64,000 nt of DNA, from the NCBI RefSeq assembly GCF_035222275.1, contig NC_085886.1, forward strand, positions 930,001 to 994,000. The letters run 5' to 3'. A program made the position numbers and the translations under genes. The notes under the pieces are model-generated. The model saw only the letters and a program-made list of their open reading frames with translations, was not told the DNA's origin and searched no databases. Below are positions 32,022 through 45,198 of this stretch, in pieces; the first letter of the stretch is position 1, and the number at the start of each line of letters is the position of its first letter. Origin of the DNA: Podospora bellae-mahoneyi. Lineage: Eukaryota; Ascomycota; Sordariomycetes; Sordariales; Podosporaceae.

Positions 32022-33926
32022 ATGGCGCCCCTGATCCCCTCGGCCGAGATCCGGCTCTCCTACCCTCTGTACGCCCTCGATTTCGACCCTCAAGATGCCA
32101 ACAGACTGGTCGTTGGTGGCGGAGGAGGGGCAGGCGGAACGGGAGTAGGAAACCAGATCAGCGTCCTCGACACGTCGACAAAGGAAGCCCTTCAGGTCGT
32201 CTCCGAAATCGAACTCAGTCGCGCGGAAGACAGCGTCAACACTATTGCCGTGGGCCCGCGCAAGAAGAATTCAGTTCCGGTGTATGCTGGCATCAACTCG
32301 AGCGAGGATGACATCAAGAAGGGGAAGAATGAACACTTTAGGGTCTTCTCTGCCGATCTACCGTCAAAGACCAAGGCTGCTGCTGGAGGACCAAAGATCA
32401 CCGAGGTGTCGAGGTCTTCGTTCTTTACGACAACAGATACCGAGGCTTATCAGAGGGTTTTGAGGATATCACAGCCGTACGAGGGGGTGAAGCAGATTGG
32501 AGCTGCCGCGACGGGTGTCTACCGGGCTGCGAAGGACCCGCAAATTGCCATCTTTGATATTCCCTCTGCGAGCGGAAACAACACGGCGCCAAAGTTGAGG
32601 GGGAACCTGGAGTTGGTCAAGGAGGCGATGGACTTGGACATCATCCAGATCAGTGGCGACGGATACCAGCTTGTCTACTGCGACGACTACGACATCCACA
32701 CGCTTGACATCAGCAACAAGGGTGACTCCAAAGACTTGTACACCGTCTGGACCATGCCACACGACGAGTCAATGGGTGCCAAAGCCCGGCCTTCCTTCAG
32801 GTCGATCCGTTACCTCACACCCACCTTTGTCCTCTGCGTCGCCAACCTTCCCCAAGCAGGCGGTTCCATCCTCCAGGGCTTCCGCCTCCCCAACCCAGCC
32901 GACATTGGCAAGGAGGGAAAAGAAGGAAAAGCCCGCCTCGCGCTCTCAGTTCACCTCCCCAAAAACGTCCGCCGCGGCACCGGTCTGGCGGTCCGCAACC
33001 TTTCCCCTCCCGCAAGCCCCTCCCAAGAACAGGGCGACGCCCAGTTTGTCATCGCCGTCACGGGACAGGATAGCTCCATCACCCTCTACACCCTTGAACA
33101 CCAGGCTCTCGCCGGTTTGACGCTGATTGCCAACTGCCACATCATCACCACCCTCAAAGAAGTCCATCCCGGTCCGATCTCTGGCCTGGCCTTTTCGACC
33201 TTTGTGCCCCCAGCATCGGGCTCAAAGGTGCCCGCTACGGTTAAGCTAGCGTCGATTGGCTCGCTGGGGAACACGTGCGTGGTTCACACCATCCCGCTCA
33301 AGAAGCTGCCCTCGTCTACTACGGTCTCTTCTAGCGTGAAGTCGCTGGTCCCAGCGAGGTATGTTGTCGCACTAAAGTCTCACGGCCCAGGGCACAAGGG
33401 GTTCTTGTCGTTTATTGCCATCTCTGCCATTGTCATTGCTTTGTTGGCGCAGGCGCTGATGGAGATTAATGGCCTTGCGCCGCCGTATTTGGGGACGAAG
33501 AATGTTGTTCCTGCGAGCTGGCAGGCGCCGTATATGAAGGGTTTGCGGGAGGAGCAGGCGAGGCTCAAAAAGGAAGGGGGGGGGCAGTTGGCGGATATTT
33601 TGGGGCAGCCTAGGGAGGGGGTGCCGAGGGTGGTGATTAAGCAGCAGGGGGAGTGGGATTCGGCCATGGCGGAGGGGGCCGGGGCGGTGAAGATGGTGCT
33701 CAAGCAGGAGGAGGGGAGTGGGGAGGTGAAGATGGTGGAGGAGGAGAAGTTGGGGGAAGGGGAAAAGGGGAAAGAATGGGAGGAGCTGCCGGTGGAGCAG
33801 CAGGAGCTGTGGAAGAAGGCGCTCAAGAAGGCGGGGCATTGGGGGGAGGATGTGGGGGAGGCGGTCTTTAAGGGGGTGTTGTTTGGGGAGATTGGGGGGT
33901 TGGTGGGGGCTTTTGTTAGGGGGTAG
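32022..33926 (+). CDS. SEC12: SEC12-type guanine nucleotide exchange factor for SAR1
   Basis: Single exon, 634 aa. SEC12 activates the GTPase SAR1 at the ER and so starts COPII coat assembly. The cytosolic part (residues 1 to about 455) is a WD40-like beta-propeller: it begins IRLSYPLYALDFDP with a Gly-rich NRLVVGGGGGAGGTGVGNQISV loop (the family's potassium-binding GGGG..N loop), then NTIAVGP, YLTPTFVLCVANLP, FVIAVTGQDSSITLYTLE and HPGPISGLAFS. One transmembrane helix lies around 460-480 (FLSFIAISAIVIALLAQAL). The lumenal tail is Glu/Lys-rich and ends in a Gly-rich hydrophobic segment. The ATG at 32022 directly precedes the propeller; the upstream open frame has no ATG. Confidence 0.88.
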   Translation: MAPLIPSAEIRLSYPLYALDFDPQDANRLVVGGGGGAGGTGVGNQISVLDTSTKEALQVVSEIELSRAEDSVNTIAVGPRKKNSVPVYAGINSSEDDIKKGKNEHFRVFSADLPSKTKAAAGGPKITEVSRSSFFTTTDTEAYQRVLRISQPYEGVKQIGAAATGVYRAAKDPQIAIFDIPSASGNNTAPKLRGNLELVKEAMDLDIIQISGDGYQLVYCDDYDIHTLDISNKGDSKDLYTVWTMPHDESMGAKARPSFRSIRYLTPTFVLCVANLPQAGGSILQGFRLPNPADIGKEGKEGKARLALSVHLPKNVRRGTGLAVRNLSPPASPSQEQGDAQFVIAVTGQDSSITLYTLEHQALAGLTLIANCHIITTLKEVHPGPISGLAFSTFVPPASGSKVPATVKLASIGSLGNTCVVHTIPLKKLPSSTTVSSSVKSLVPARYVVALKSHGPGHKGFLSFIAISAIVIALLAQALMEINGLAPPYLGTKNVVPASWQAPYMKGLREEQARLKKEGGGQLADILGQPREGVPRVVIKQQGEWDSAMAEGAGAVKMVLKQEEGSGEVKMVEEEKLGEGEKGKEWEELPVEQQELWKKALKKAGHWGEDVGEAVFKGVLFGEIGGLVGAFVRG

Positions 33927-34760
33927 GGACTTTGATGATTGATTTGCCTGGATGGGTAGAGAGCTGAGGAGGAAGTGGAGAGAGTGGGAGAGTGAGGTTG
34001 AGTATAGAGCAGACTATTGAAACACCAGAGCTGAAGATGAGAGGGGAAGAGCTGAGGAGTTATAACGGGAGGCTGAGATGAGTTCTAATGTTGGGAGCGG
34101 GATCAATGCCTCGATGTATGCGATATGAAGAGAAGGCAAACAGTAGTGGTGATGGAAAAAGAGTACATTCAATACGGATTTTTCTCTCTTCGTGGAATGG
34201 GGGATACATATCCCGTCATCTGTAGTTGTTACATCATCTTACCTGCTCTATTCACTACTTGTTCAACAAGCTCCTTCAAAGGCTGCTCGTATTCTTGTTC
34301 CTGTCAGCCTGGATGGCATGCTAGTGTACGATTGATGCACCTGACTTTTGCTGATATCATCGTCAAGGTCGTTGTTTGGAAATTGAGCAAGTTCGAAATG
34401 GAGTGCGAGTACGTGCTTTGGGATTTAATAGCATACCAAACCACGCAGGCTCATGTTGCTGTGATAGAGCGTGTGACATACAGTGAATCCTGTTCTTCTT
34501 GGTATCTGCCCCTTCCGGTATTCCCGCTCCATCATCGTGAAGCTTTGGCAGAGGCCCGAATGTAACAACTTGGATCCATAACAATTCCCATTGACAACGC
34601 CATAAAATGCCCAAACGCTACCCTGGTGACCCCTGCCCAAAGCAGTGTGCTTTGCAAATACCGCCATGCACGGCGTATACATCTCAATAAACCAGTCCTC
34701 CATAATCCTCTATCCATATTTCCACCTGTAGTTCACTCTTCCATAAAACCCACCCCCCTC
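33927..34760. other. Convergent 3' intergenic region
   Basis: Lies between the 3' ends of SEC12 and the unknown gene on the minus strand. Nothing else recognised. Confidence 0.5.
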
Positions 34761-36603
34761 TCAAACAAAAACATCCATCTCCACCACACCTCCAGCCCTC
34801 CTCAGATTATAAATCAGCAAGACAGCCTGATCCCATTCCTCCGACGTGGTAATCATCCTCCTCCCATACGGCGTCTGTATCCACATGTGCGGTCTTCTAT
34901 ACTGCGCTTGCTCAAACGACGCCATCAGCCCGTCAAAGGCACCTTCTGATATTATCGAGTCGGTGTGCTTGAACTCAAAGGGGGTGTCGACCAGGTCGCT
35001 GCTATCGGCTCCATCTTTGACAAAGACGCGGTAGGTGAGCTTGGCGTTGGGCGGGATCTCAACCTCATATATATCTGGATCCTGAAGCCCGGCCAGGGCT
35101 TGGGCCCGCTTGCGCTTTTTGTTGATGGTCACCTCACTCACCAGAGAGGCAAAGAAAGACTGGCCGTTTTGCGGTGGAATTTCTGGCTCGGGTGGTGCTG
35201 TTTCGAAAACCTGGCGAATCGGGATAGGAGATGACTCTCCTGTAGGTGGAGAGGGGAGCTGAGCTGAGCGCTGAGCTCTCTGCGCTGATACAGCGAGGTC
35301 GGCACTGTCCCACAAGGTCTGCATAGCAGGAGCCCGTTGGTCTGGGGGAGTGCACGGTCGCGAGGTGGTAGGAGTGGTATCAAACTGGCACTCTGTCTCC
35401 GGGGTGCTGACTTGTGGTTGACCAACCGAAGGTGTGGCTGTCCGCGATGTGTCGTCCCTCTTCCGGCGTGCAAGGCTATTTTGCTGAGTGATTCTGGATT
35501 TGAGGTTGTCCTGAACGCGGTAGACAAACATGGCGAAGTAGAACAGAAGGGTTGTCGAGTCCTCGGGCCAAAACAGAGTTCTGGTTCTGGCACTTGCATT
35601 CGCATTCCCAGCCCCAAACCAACGTGCACCCCAGCCTTCTTTCGCCAGTATTTGGTATGCCAGCTTCACCACAAACATCTTGGTGTGTGCGCCGTTAAGC
35701 CTTTTCTCACACCTTATGCGTTGAATGACTTCGGCAAGTTGCTCGGCCTCAAGATACTGGTGCAGGTCCTTCTTCAAGTATTTGCCTTCACCCACGGGCA
35801 GCTCAAGCAGACTGTAGAGCTCTTCGTATTTCTGGTTTCGTCCTGGACCACAGTTAGCATTTGGCAAAGGCAGAATTACAGGACGAAGTGGTAGACTTAC
35901 TAAGGGTGATGTATTCCCAGATTTTTGCAAGCTGGGTTTCCTCGTCCACGCGGCGCGGCAGCTTGACCATGCTGTTTGATGCAGTGGTCGAATAGCGAAG
36001 GCCGTGAACCTGTTGAATAGAAATGACAGGAGAATCTTCCATATTCTCCCCATAGGATGTTGGGATCATCTGATGGACATCTTCCGGCGCATCTGTAGGG
36101 GCATTAACATGGTGATCTTGATTTAGACCCGCCCAGTCGACCTCCGAGAGCTTCTGGAGTTCGGCCTGCCAGTCCGCATCCGTAGCCAGGTCCACGTGAG
36201 CGTCGCTGAGCAGGAACTCGAGCTCTCCTGATACCGCAGTACCGGTACTAGGAGGGTCATTGTGAGGATATCGGGTGCTACTAACCACGAGGCCACCTGA
36301 AGTGTGTCCATCTTGGAGCGATAAAGGGGGACCAAGCGGATCAGGGACAACGGGCAAAGTGAGCTGAGAAACAGGCTCTTCTTGTACCCTTGGCAGAGTG
36401 AGCTCGCATCGGGGCTCTGATGAAGTCGCCGGTGGTGACGACGAGGATGGCTGTAGTTGGATGGCGGGGTCCGAGGTGACTTCTTCGAATAAAAGTGAAG
36501 AGAGGTCCGTCCCGGGATCAAGGCCGTCGCCAAAAAGCGAATCCAAGTCGTTGTCGCTATCTCCAATGTCGGAGAGAGGTTGAGATTCAAATTGCTGGGC
36601 CAT
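34761..36603 (-). CDS. Unrecognised fungal protein, two exons
   Basis: Exons 36603..35901 and 35842..34761 (594 aa). The 58 bp intron has a GTAAGT donor, TGCTAAC branch and CCAG acceptor, which strongly supports that this is a real gene. An ATG 18 codons upstream (36657) is also in frame. Residues 1-200 are acidic and Ser/Pro-rich (DIGDSDNDLDSLFGDGLDPGTD). A compact, probably folded helical segment follows the junction (KYEELYSLLELPVGEGKYLKKDLHQYLEAEQLAEV...KMFVVKLAYQILAKEGWGARWF). A KKRKR basic motif could direct nuclear import. The C-terminal 90 residues (KLTYRVFVKD...MWIQTPYGRRMITTSEEWDQAVLLIYNL) look like a second folded domain, beta-rich and perhaps ubiquitin- or PB1-like. I do not recognise the family; a nuclear role is an inference from composition. 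Confidence 0.8.
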
Positions 36604-39600
36604 TTTGACGAGTTTTGGCCGTTTGCTGCACGATGAGCGAAGCAGCTGGGAAAGCAAGCAGCAGTTGAATGAAAATATTGACCTTCAACTTTGAGGACCA
36701 GTCGCGCTCCAGATCTTTCTTGCAAGCGCGTCCTCAATTAAGCTCCGATAAGCTGATAAGAACCCTCGATCCAGTCACCCTAACCCTTGTTTCCACCCCA
36801 ACCGAGCAACTGATGGTTCCTTTCTTCCATTTTGATCAAGAGAAATGATTGTTGCACTGGTAATTTCCTAGGAATGTGAGGATCAAAACATTACTTTTCC
36901 AGACTCTTTGAAATATTCACTTGAAGGACAACAAGACGGCACATCTGGCTATGAGACCGACATTGTTTACTTCCTCCCTACTTTTCTCTGCCACCATGCA
37001 TTGACATCTGCTATTCGCATCTTGAAAATAATACAGAAACTCTGAGCTCGGGATACTACAGTTACGTTACCAGTGATTTTCACATCACTCGTCACCAATT
37101 GCTTGCGATCTCGTTTCCGAGGGACGGCTCGACTTGCTCGGCACCAGAAACCACACCCTGTCTGCACGATGTTATTCCGTTTGAACACAGCCAATACTGC
37201 GAGAGATGTAAAACCGATGAGCGTTCCCGGAAAATCTTTCTCATATTGCGATATTATATTCGGGCAGCCGAGATGAACCGCCAAAAACTCATCTCGTCCT
37301 TTTGAATGTGTCTTCCCTCACCACACTGGCCACATTGGCTGCCGTTCAACTTGGTCGGCTGGTCAAGTTCACCGTTAAATCCAATAAATCCACAAGATAA
37401 GCGAGCCGTTGGTTACCACCCTCGTTCTCCCCAGCCAAAAGTCCTTCAACTGACACGGTGACCGGACGATTTCCGGAAGCTGCCCAGGCCAACCACAGAG
37501 CAGGTCACCTGCCATTGCTTCTTCGGCTACAACTTGACAAGCTAGGATGACCTATCACCATGAATAACCGGTGATGAGCTTCAACTGTCCAGTCACACAC
37601 CCTCTCGGCACCGCGAATGGCCGTCCGCCTGACTCACCGACCTCTCTCAGCACGGGACATCATGATTTGCTCAGAACCTTGTCAGGTCTCGCCCCAGATT
37701 CGCCCTGCGTAGGCAGCATCTTGACCGCAGTACTTTGTGTTCTGTTCCAGCAGTGCTCATTGACATCTCCGTTGGTAGGCCGCGAGATGGCAAGATAGGC
37801 CAAGTGCTAGCCAGCATCCTTCCAACAGGATCACCCCGCCCGTCTCGATGGTACCTCGGAATGGTGCCATAACCACAGACATTCTTTTGTCCTACTGGAC
37901 ACTGATAGAAGACACGGCATCTCGCATGTATCTCGCCCACAGCTTCCACACGCTATCTTCAACCTGCCCCTTCGCCGGCCAATCGTCCATTGAACGCTCG
38001 CTAGACATTCGCTGTAACTCGTCAAACTCGTTATTGCCATGAGTAAGGGCCGGATCTAGGTTACCTTGAACTTGCAGGACACATGTCAGCGGCATCTCTG
38101 CCACTGGCTGATGTTGAAAGCTGGAACGGGGAAGCCGTTCCCTCCCGCCCGCTCTGTCTGACAGTGGTCATGTAGTATTCCCACTCCCCTGGGCCCACTA
38201 GTCTCGAGAGTATTGTAACTGGGCATGTCACTATCATGTACCGTGCCGTCAAGTATTAGACTGCTTGAGCTGGATGCTACGGAGGCCTGTCGTTTCTTTA
38301 TGGACCGCCTCCCGAGTCTCAGCCCCCCCCCCACCCCGCAGGTATTTACGGAGTATTGACCACACCTTCACTGGCGGCAGACTGGCCTCACAGAGTACAG
38401 GAGGCTGGACTAGAGGTCATATTCTGCGATACAAGCTCTGATTTGCTCTGGCGAATGGTCCATGGGCATGATTCCACAAATTTCCGCAAGCTTGCCTTCG
38501 CACGCCCTCCCCCCCGCTGGAGTTGTTACCTTGACCCCAACTTCACGCACCTTTTCAGCGCACAGCAGTGTCAGTCTAACAAGTTAGTATACGGTTATCC
38601 GGGGTGCTGTATCCCATACTAGGCCAGTAGGAAGTCGAGATTCTGAGCAAATGAAGCAGCTTGATGGGTCAGCGGAACGGCGCCTATCTGCGAAAAATCA
38701 AGCGCTCTTGGAAACGGTGACCAGAAGCACGCCAACGGTTCACCGCGCAGAACTCCGTCAGCTCTTACGAGCGTCAGCGACCATCAACGAGCAGCTTGAT
38801 GAGCATCATTTTCTGGTGATCATTGCGTAATATCAGAACGGATTACCTGCTGAGATTGAATCTTGCGCAAGAAACCAAGGCAAGAAGCGGAGTCTTAGTT
38901 GCTTGTCACGCACATCACGGTCAAGAAGACGATCAGTCTGACAGACCTGCGGCTCTGGCAGTACGTGACTCTGACCATCAGGAAGAGAATACATCTGGGA
39001 ACCTCCAGCCAAGACTGGAATGCGGCTGTAAAACATCTTTGTAGTATATCTGACAGCAGGAATCCGAAGGTACTCTCGCAGCTTGTTTGCAACCGCCAGC
39101 ATGTGTCGATGACAACAACTTGGCTGAGCAGATTCAATCTGAGTGAAGCCATCATCATCAACACACGCGATTCTAGCACAGTCAGTCTCCCCCATTCCAC
39201 CCTTGACAGCAGTACAACAACAAAAGCATTGTCAATAATGGAACCAAGGTGTGAACAATAATTGTGCCATCGCATCTTCGCTCATTCTATTTATGATTCT
39301 ACTTTTTCTGCTACAATCTCTCCTTGCTGCAATGATGAACACGCTTCCACACGGAACTGGTGGAGTTTCTCTACCTTCCCCAAGTATTTCTCTCAGCTTT
39401 TGCTCAAATGTGCACATCTGGGCATCAAAGAAACGACAACAACCATCCCGCTCGGGCCCAGGGAAAAACAATGAACCAAGCTAGCCACGTAGCCCTGTTT
39501 TTTGTACTCTAGTTTTTTCTCGCTACCTGTCTATTTTTGCAGTTTGGTTATACTAGGTATCCCCGCTAGGAAAAGGTTGGATGGCGGAAGCGAGTTGTGA

Positions 39601-39867
39601 TGCCGGACGGGAAGGGCCGGTTTGGATGATATTGGGAGTTTTGGTTGGGATGTTCTGCTCGGGTGTTTATACGCTCTTTGAGGGGTCATGTTGATACCAG
39701 CAGATACCCTTGAACACATAACCATATAGGTCTATCTACAACGTTTGCCGCCCGGTCTATCAACCCACAGTCTACATCCCCCATCTACCGCCTCTAGTAT
39801 CTACCTAGGTACCTTGCAACCAACCCCCCCCCCCCCTACAGCATCTACTCCAAAGAGAGAGAAGTAT
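36604..39867. other. 3.3 kb gene-free stretch
   Basis: No frame shows a domain or good exon structure. The left end is the upstream region of the preceding gene. The rest looks like non-coding sequence of average composition; it may hide decayed repeats that only a genome comparison could reveal. Confidence 0.45.
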
Positions 39868-41431
39868 CTACAACCTAAACAAATCATGCCCCACCCCCCT
39901 AACCCCAACATCAACCCTAAACAACGCCCCCCCATTGACCTTGCTCTCCTCCCCCTCAGCAGCACCGTCATCCCCAGCAGTAGTAATGAACAACTCCTCG
40001 CCCACAAACTCCACACAGGTGATGTTTCTGGTAGGCAACCTCACCTCCCCAATTAACTTCCCCTCCGGGCTCAGCTTCAAAACGCGGGACTCGCCATAGA
40101 CGGCATGCCAGATGTTACCTTCAACATCAACCCTAAACCCGTCAGGTTCACCGCTCCCGACGTGCTGGTAAAAGATGCGTTTGTTGGAGAGGGTGACGAC
40201 AGAAGAAGGGGAGGGGGAGGGGGAGGGGTCGTAATCCCAAGCCAGGACCTCGCGCGCGTTGGAGTGGGTAAAGTACATTGTCCTCTGGTCGGGGGACCAG
40301 CCGACAGAGTTTGGGATTGTGAGGGAGGTGAGGGCGAGTTGCGGGGGGGAGGTTTGGGTGAAGCGGAGGAGGGAGCCTAAAACTGGTTAGTGCTTGGATG
40401 GAAAGAGAGTATGGGGGAAAGTAAGTAAGCGGAGAGACAAAAACTAATTGCCCAACTAAGAATGATAAGGTAAAGAAAGGGTATTGCCCCCTCAGGCGCC
40501 GGGACGGCTCGAGAGAGAGCCGCAGGAGGAAAACCACATGGCAAGGAACTTCCGAACCCGACCTGATGGGTTTAGTTTGAGCAGTGCTGTACATACATGC
40601 ATTTCGCATATGTAGTAGTCAACGGCCCCGGCAGGCGGCGACTCCGAGCCGCTTGCCGCGAAGGGGGAGTGGGCAGGTTATTCCTCACTTGAGGAAGAAT
40701 TATGACGACGGCTGCTGCTGCTGATGACGATGATGTGTCCATCCTGTCCTTTGTCCTCTTTCCCTGGTATTCTCTTCGGTTCCCCCATCCGATCGACGCG
40801 GCAACAACGTTGAAGTCTCCCCAACCCGGGTCTGCCACGTGTACGACCGACGCTTCATGTAACTGGTCCCGGGGTCCCTGCTTGGGGAGAGCGTTTGGGT
40901 TAGGGGATCAGAACCGTCGTTTGATGGACCAATTCAGGGGTATCATCATGGAGATGCCATTGGGGAAGTAAACGACAAAGCAAGAAAGCAATCAAGAAAA
41001 AAACCCTTACCCTCAGGCCGGAAATCCCCCTTCCCAAAATCAGTCATGCTCCCCATCCAGAACCTCCCCTGAGGATCGACCGCCCCGTCATTGCTCCTGA
41101 TCCTATCCAGGCCCTCCCCCTCCATCTTGGAGATGTACTCGTACTCCCCCGTCTTCCTGTCCAGGACCGCGAGCCCCTGCTTGGCTCCAATCAGGATCTT
41201 GTCCTTGGGGTCGACGCCCGCAATGTCAGCGGTGACGGTGACGGGCTCGTCGAAAGAAAGGGTGACGAGATCGGCGGGGTCGTTGATGGAGACGGTGTGA
41301 AGCTTCTTGTTCTTGATGTCGACGAAGCGGACGGTTTGGGTGGCGGGTTCGTAGTAGGGTCCTTCGCCGAGGCCGCAGTGGAGGTTAAGGTAGGGGGTTT
41401 TTACCTCCCAGACTTGGAATTCGGAGGACAT
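39868..41431 (-). CDS. SMP-30/gluconolactonase/LRE-type beta-propeller hydrolase
   Basis: Exons 41431..41011 and 40376..39868 (309 aa). Family members are metal-dependent lactonases (for example gluconolactonase); the actual substrate is open. Visible family elements: GLGEGPYYEP (metal Glu), VDIKNKKLHTV, RIRSNDGAVDPQGRFWMGSM (metal Asn/Asp), then after the splice PEGSLLRF, IPNSVGWSPDQRTMYFTHSN (metal Asn/Asp), PDGFRVDVEGNIWHAVYGESRV and LPTRNITCVEFVG. The junction RPEG/SLLRF reads as in the family, so one intron of 634 bp (41010..40377; GTAAGG donor, CACTAAC branch, TTTTAG acceptor) is inferred, about ten times longer than the other introns here. The ATG at 41431 is preferred over one 25 codons upstream preceded by a poly-Lys run. 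No signal peptide, so probably cytosolic. Confidence 0.88.
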
Positions 41432-44400
41432 TGCGGCGGTGGGGGGTGTGAGATATGGTTTTTTTTTTTTTGTAAGGTGAGAGGTGAGTTTGAGAATGTG
41501 AGGCAATCACCGACAGCTGAATGAGCTATGGTGGAGTCGTTCGCTGGCGGAGTATACTCACGACGTCACCACTAGCCCTGAGAGTGTGTAAAGTAGGTAG
41601 CTGTGAAAGGGTGGCAACCACAACACACACCGGGTTGGAAAGGGTGTGTCTGATCCCGAATGTGAGGTTCAATGGTCGACAAAGCCCTCACTTCAGCGAT
41701 TACCGAAAAGCAAGATACAGCAGTTGAGACAACGTGGGCCGCGGGTAAAAAGGACGATACCAAACGATTGGAGCATATGTGTCAATGGGCAAAATATATA
41801 CCTCTCCCCCTCCTACGAGCCATGTATCACAGTCACATACAATCTCTATAGCTATCGACTTTTATCGTGGCCGTTGTTCCCGCCTGGCGGAGTCGGCGTG
41901 CCGGAGAGGTTCTCTCGGACGTGCACCCGCCGTTGAAATGCTGCCGGAAGACGGCCCTCAGATCCGCTCCGGCCCTCTCTGGCTGCAGAGACGAGCTCAC
42001 AGCCGAGAAGGTCGAGGGAAAGAGGGAAAGAGGCGGGGAGGGGAGAAAATAGCCGAACAACAAGAAACAGAGCTTTTGTTTCCGATATGCAACTGAGGTA
42101 CAGATAGGTAGAATAGGTGTGTGGTGCAGAGCCTCGATGGGTTTTGGGTAGCACAGGTGGCACGGGGACCGGGAACCGACAGCATGGATCACAACCTGGC
42201 GCGCCAGCCTTTTTTCCTCCCGAACTTCATCCCGATTCATCATTGAAGAAGCATGTTGTTGCTGCACACAGCACGGATTAGTAAAGGGGACTATTTACCC
42301 CTTGTAACACCTCAGTGGGAAAATTGCCCGAGGGGGGGGTGACGTTGAAGCCCGAGGTGATGCCCTATTTCTTGCGCAAGCAAGCAAGCTGATACGACAA
42401 ATGTGAGAGGGATAATAAAAAGAAAAGAAAAACGCAGGAGTTCCAACAGCCCGGTTGCTGCTATCAAATCTCTCATTCACATGATGAGACCGGCGAGAAG
42501 AAAAGGATTTGTTGCGCAGTTGTCATCATCGGTCCTTGGTCCTGGATGGAGGTGGGTGGTGAGCCCCCATGCCCCCGTTGTCCCTTATCCCCCCCCCCCG
42601 CGTGTGGGTGCGCCCAAAATCAACAAGATTGGGACCCAATGAGCAAATGGGTTTGGGCTGACGAGCAACGTGTCTGTCGAACTGAAATGAGATGGCGTGA
42701 AGCTGTGCTTCAGAGTTGTGTTTTCTGACAGTTGAGTGTCTCGGGTGGTCCCTTTTTTGTATGCTCGGTCAGGTTGATTAACCTAGGTGCCACTATCTAG
42801 AGGGCAAGCCGGGCAGTCCATGGTGTTGTGTCCTGCAGATAAAGTGCAAGCTGCAAGGCCGCAAGACACATGATCGACAGCTGCTGCAGGCTGGCCGCCC
42901 CTCGGTCCCAAAGAGGCATGCCACCGTTACCAAAAATGCTCCCCAAGAACTGGCCAGCTGCCCAACCAACAGGGAGCGGAGATGTGACAAGTCATCAAGG
43001 CTCATGTATCGTGAGCTGGCAGCGCAGAAGGATGCCGGCAAAGTGGGTTGGAGAAGAGCATCATGGTCTTTGGCGCTTAAGCTTCGCACAGACGCTGCGG
43101 TTGCGCTGCCTTTTTTTTTTCACCGTCTCTTTCGGAAGAATGGCAATTGCCGTATCCCGTTTTAGGAAGCCGGAGATTTGAGACGTGTTTTCGTTGAACA
43201 CAACGTTGGTGTTGCATCAATGAGGAAGAGCGACGTTTTCGTGACCGGCCGTCCAATTTCCATCATCATCAGAAAGAAAAGAGGCACAACACAACCCCGC
43301 AAAATTATTAGTGTTGCAAGGTCCCGGTCCCCACGCGCTTCTCTGCATGCCATCTGCACATCTTCTGGACGACCAGAAGCGATATTTCATCAGGCCAACG
43401 ATAATGTTCGGCTGCCAGCCGAATGTATTTTCGACAACCCTCATCTCCCGCCCTGTTTCTGCTGGCCTGATGACGATGGCGATCCACCTCACAGACGGGA
43501 GCGGCTGACGATGACCACGGTCCTGACGGGAATGTCTCAAATAATCTCATCAGCTTGTGAGACACCTCTTCGTCTTCCTGAAGCAGGATTATCTTGAACT
43601 GAGACCTCTCCCATCGACTTCACACAGTACGTAATGCCACCACCCATCATCATGAAAATGTCTCATTGCACTTCCGATATTATTCCTCAGTCACCAGTGT
43701 TCCTTCTTTCCACGGTTACCACCGGTTAGAGCACACGCCTGACGTGTTCTTCCAATCCTACATTTCATCACGTCACATCTACGAGGTGGGTGTGAGATTG
43801 CCAATCTTGGAGCCGACGTCGAAGTCTTCCAGGGCCCATGCCGTGGTGACCTGTTGCCTTCACCAGTCTCGGTTCGCCTCAGGGAGCAAGCACATCTACG
43901 GTACTTCGTGGCGTCGTGGTAATCAATGTGGCCAACAAATGTCGCGATGGAGAAGTCTCCGGCAACCATCATCAATGGTACCAGTACCCGCCCCGTGTTG
44001 GGGCGGCCAACCTACCCTTTCACTACCTCGATGGCCTTTAACCCTTGTGAGGCTAGTGGGAGGTGATCAGGGACAGGGCAAATCTGCACGACAGACGAAG
44101 CGAGACCGGATATGCATGCCCTATTCCGCAAGCAGGCATAGCACTGACGTCGATGCAGCACTCTCCCACCCACCGGCCGCATGGGAAGGTCGCAGAAACC
44201 GTCGTTAGCAGCCTCACAAGAAAAACGAACATGATGATGGCATCGCCGCCGGTTTGCTGGCATTGTCCAGCCCTAAGAAGACGAACCGGGATTCTTACTC
44301 GCCCTGCCTTGGCCTCATGGGATTTCTGCGCGTGCGTTGTGGGCTGCATTTCTGCAGGAAAGCCCAAGGTCTCTGGCACCAGTAAAACTCGGAATTGCTC

Positions 44401-45198
44401 AGGCATCAATGCGAGATGCAGGAGTCTCTGGATGGGGGAGCAGAGTCTTCGCTGACGTCCTGCATGCCCAGTCTTCAGGGGTCTCGAGGATGGCTTGCAG
44501 TATACACACATGCTTAAGAGTCTGTTGTATACCTATCGAACCGGTCAACTCGGTCCCTATATAGCCAGTGTGTTCGGTAGGTTCGGTACCAGGCCAGCAT
44601 GTATAAAGAGCCGGCAGGACCTGCTACCAGAGGATTTGGTTGTCGCGTGTCAACCGTGTCAACCCAGTTGGAGAAAAGACTAGCCTGACGTTGGAAGCAT
44701 TGGAAAAGTTCCGACTGTGCCGCCCGCCTCATGCCCAATGGCTTGGGTGTTTGACTTCCAATCATCTGAGGTTTCCCTGGAGATTGACAAGATCGCGTCG
44801 ATCGTCGACGTTCGCAGGAAGATTTGCTCGCCTTGACAAAGCTCTGCTCTGCCACACCGGGATATTTATCAAAAAGATTACCGGTGATGCTGGCAGCAAT
44901 AGATCTGAGCGGGGCTTGGCGAACCACCCAATGATGCAACCCACTTGGCGGGGAAATTCCCCAATGGTTCTTGTCATAATAATAAACAGCATGTGCAATA
45001 TTTATTTTTTTAATATTTCGCGCCTTTCCCGCCGGCCACCTGGTCCTGAACAGTTGAATGTGAATGTGTGCCCGAATGGATCTCCCGTGTCAGTCATGGC
45101 ATGACAACATCGCGAACATGCTGGAAAGGTCTTTCTGTAAAACTATAGCGCCACGGGGCCACGGGGGCCGCGAGGTCGTCTGTGAGTATGAGCTGGCA

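Noticed and set aside
40880-40950. Box C/D snoRNA in the long SMP-30 intron (ATGATGA followed by TTCTGA on the minus strand)
   Set aside because: The boxes are only about 45 nt apart and the flanks do not form a terminal stem.
43666-44208. 180-codon open frame in the 7.2 kb gap
   Set aside because: Composition looks random, with no domain, and overlapping frames of similar length exist on the other strand.
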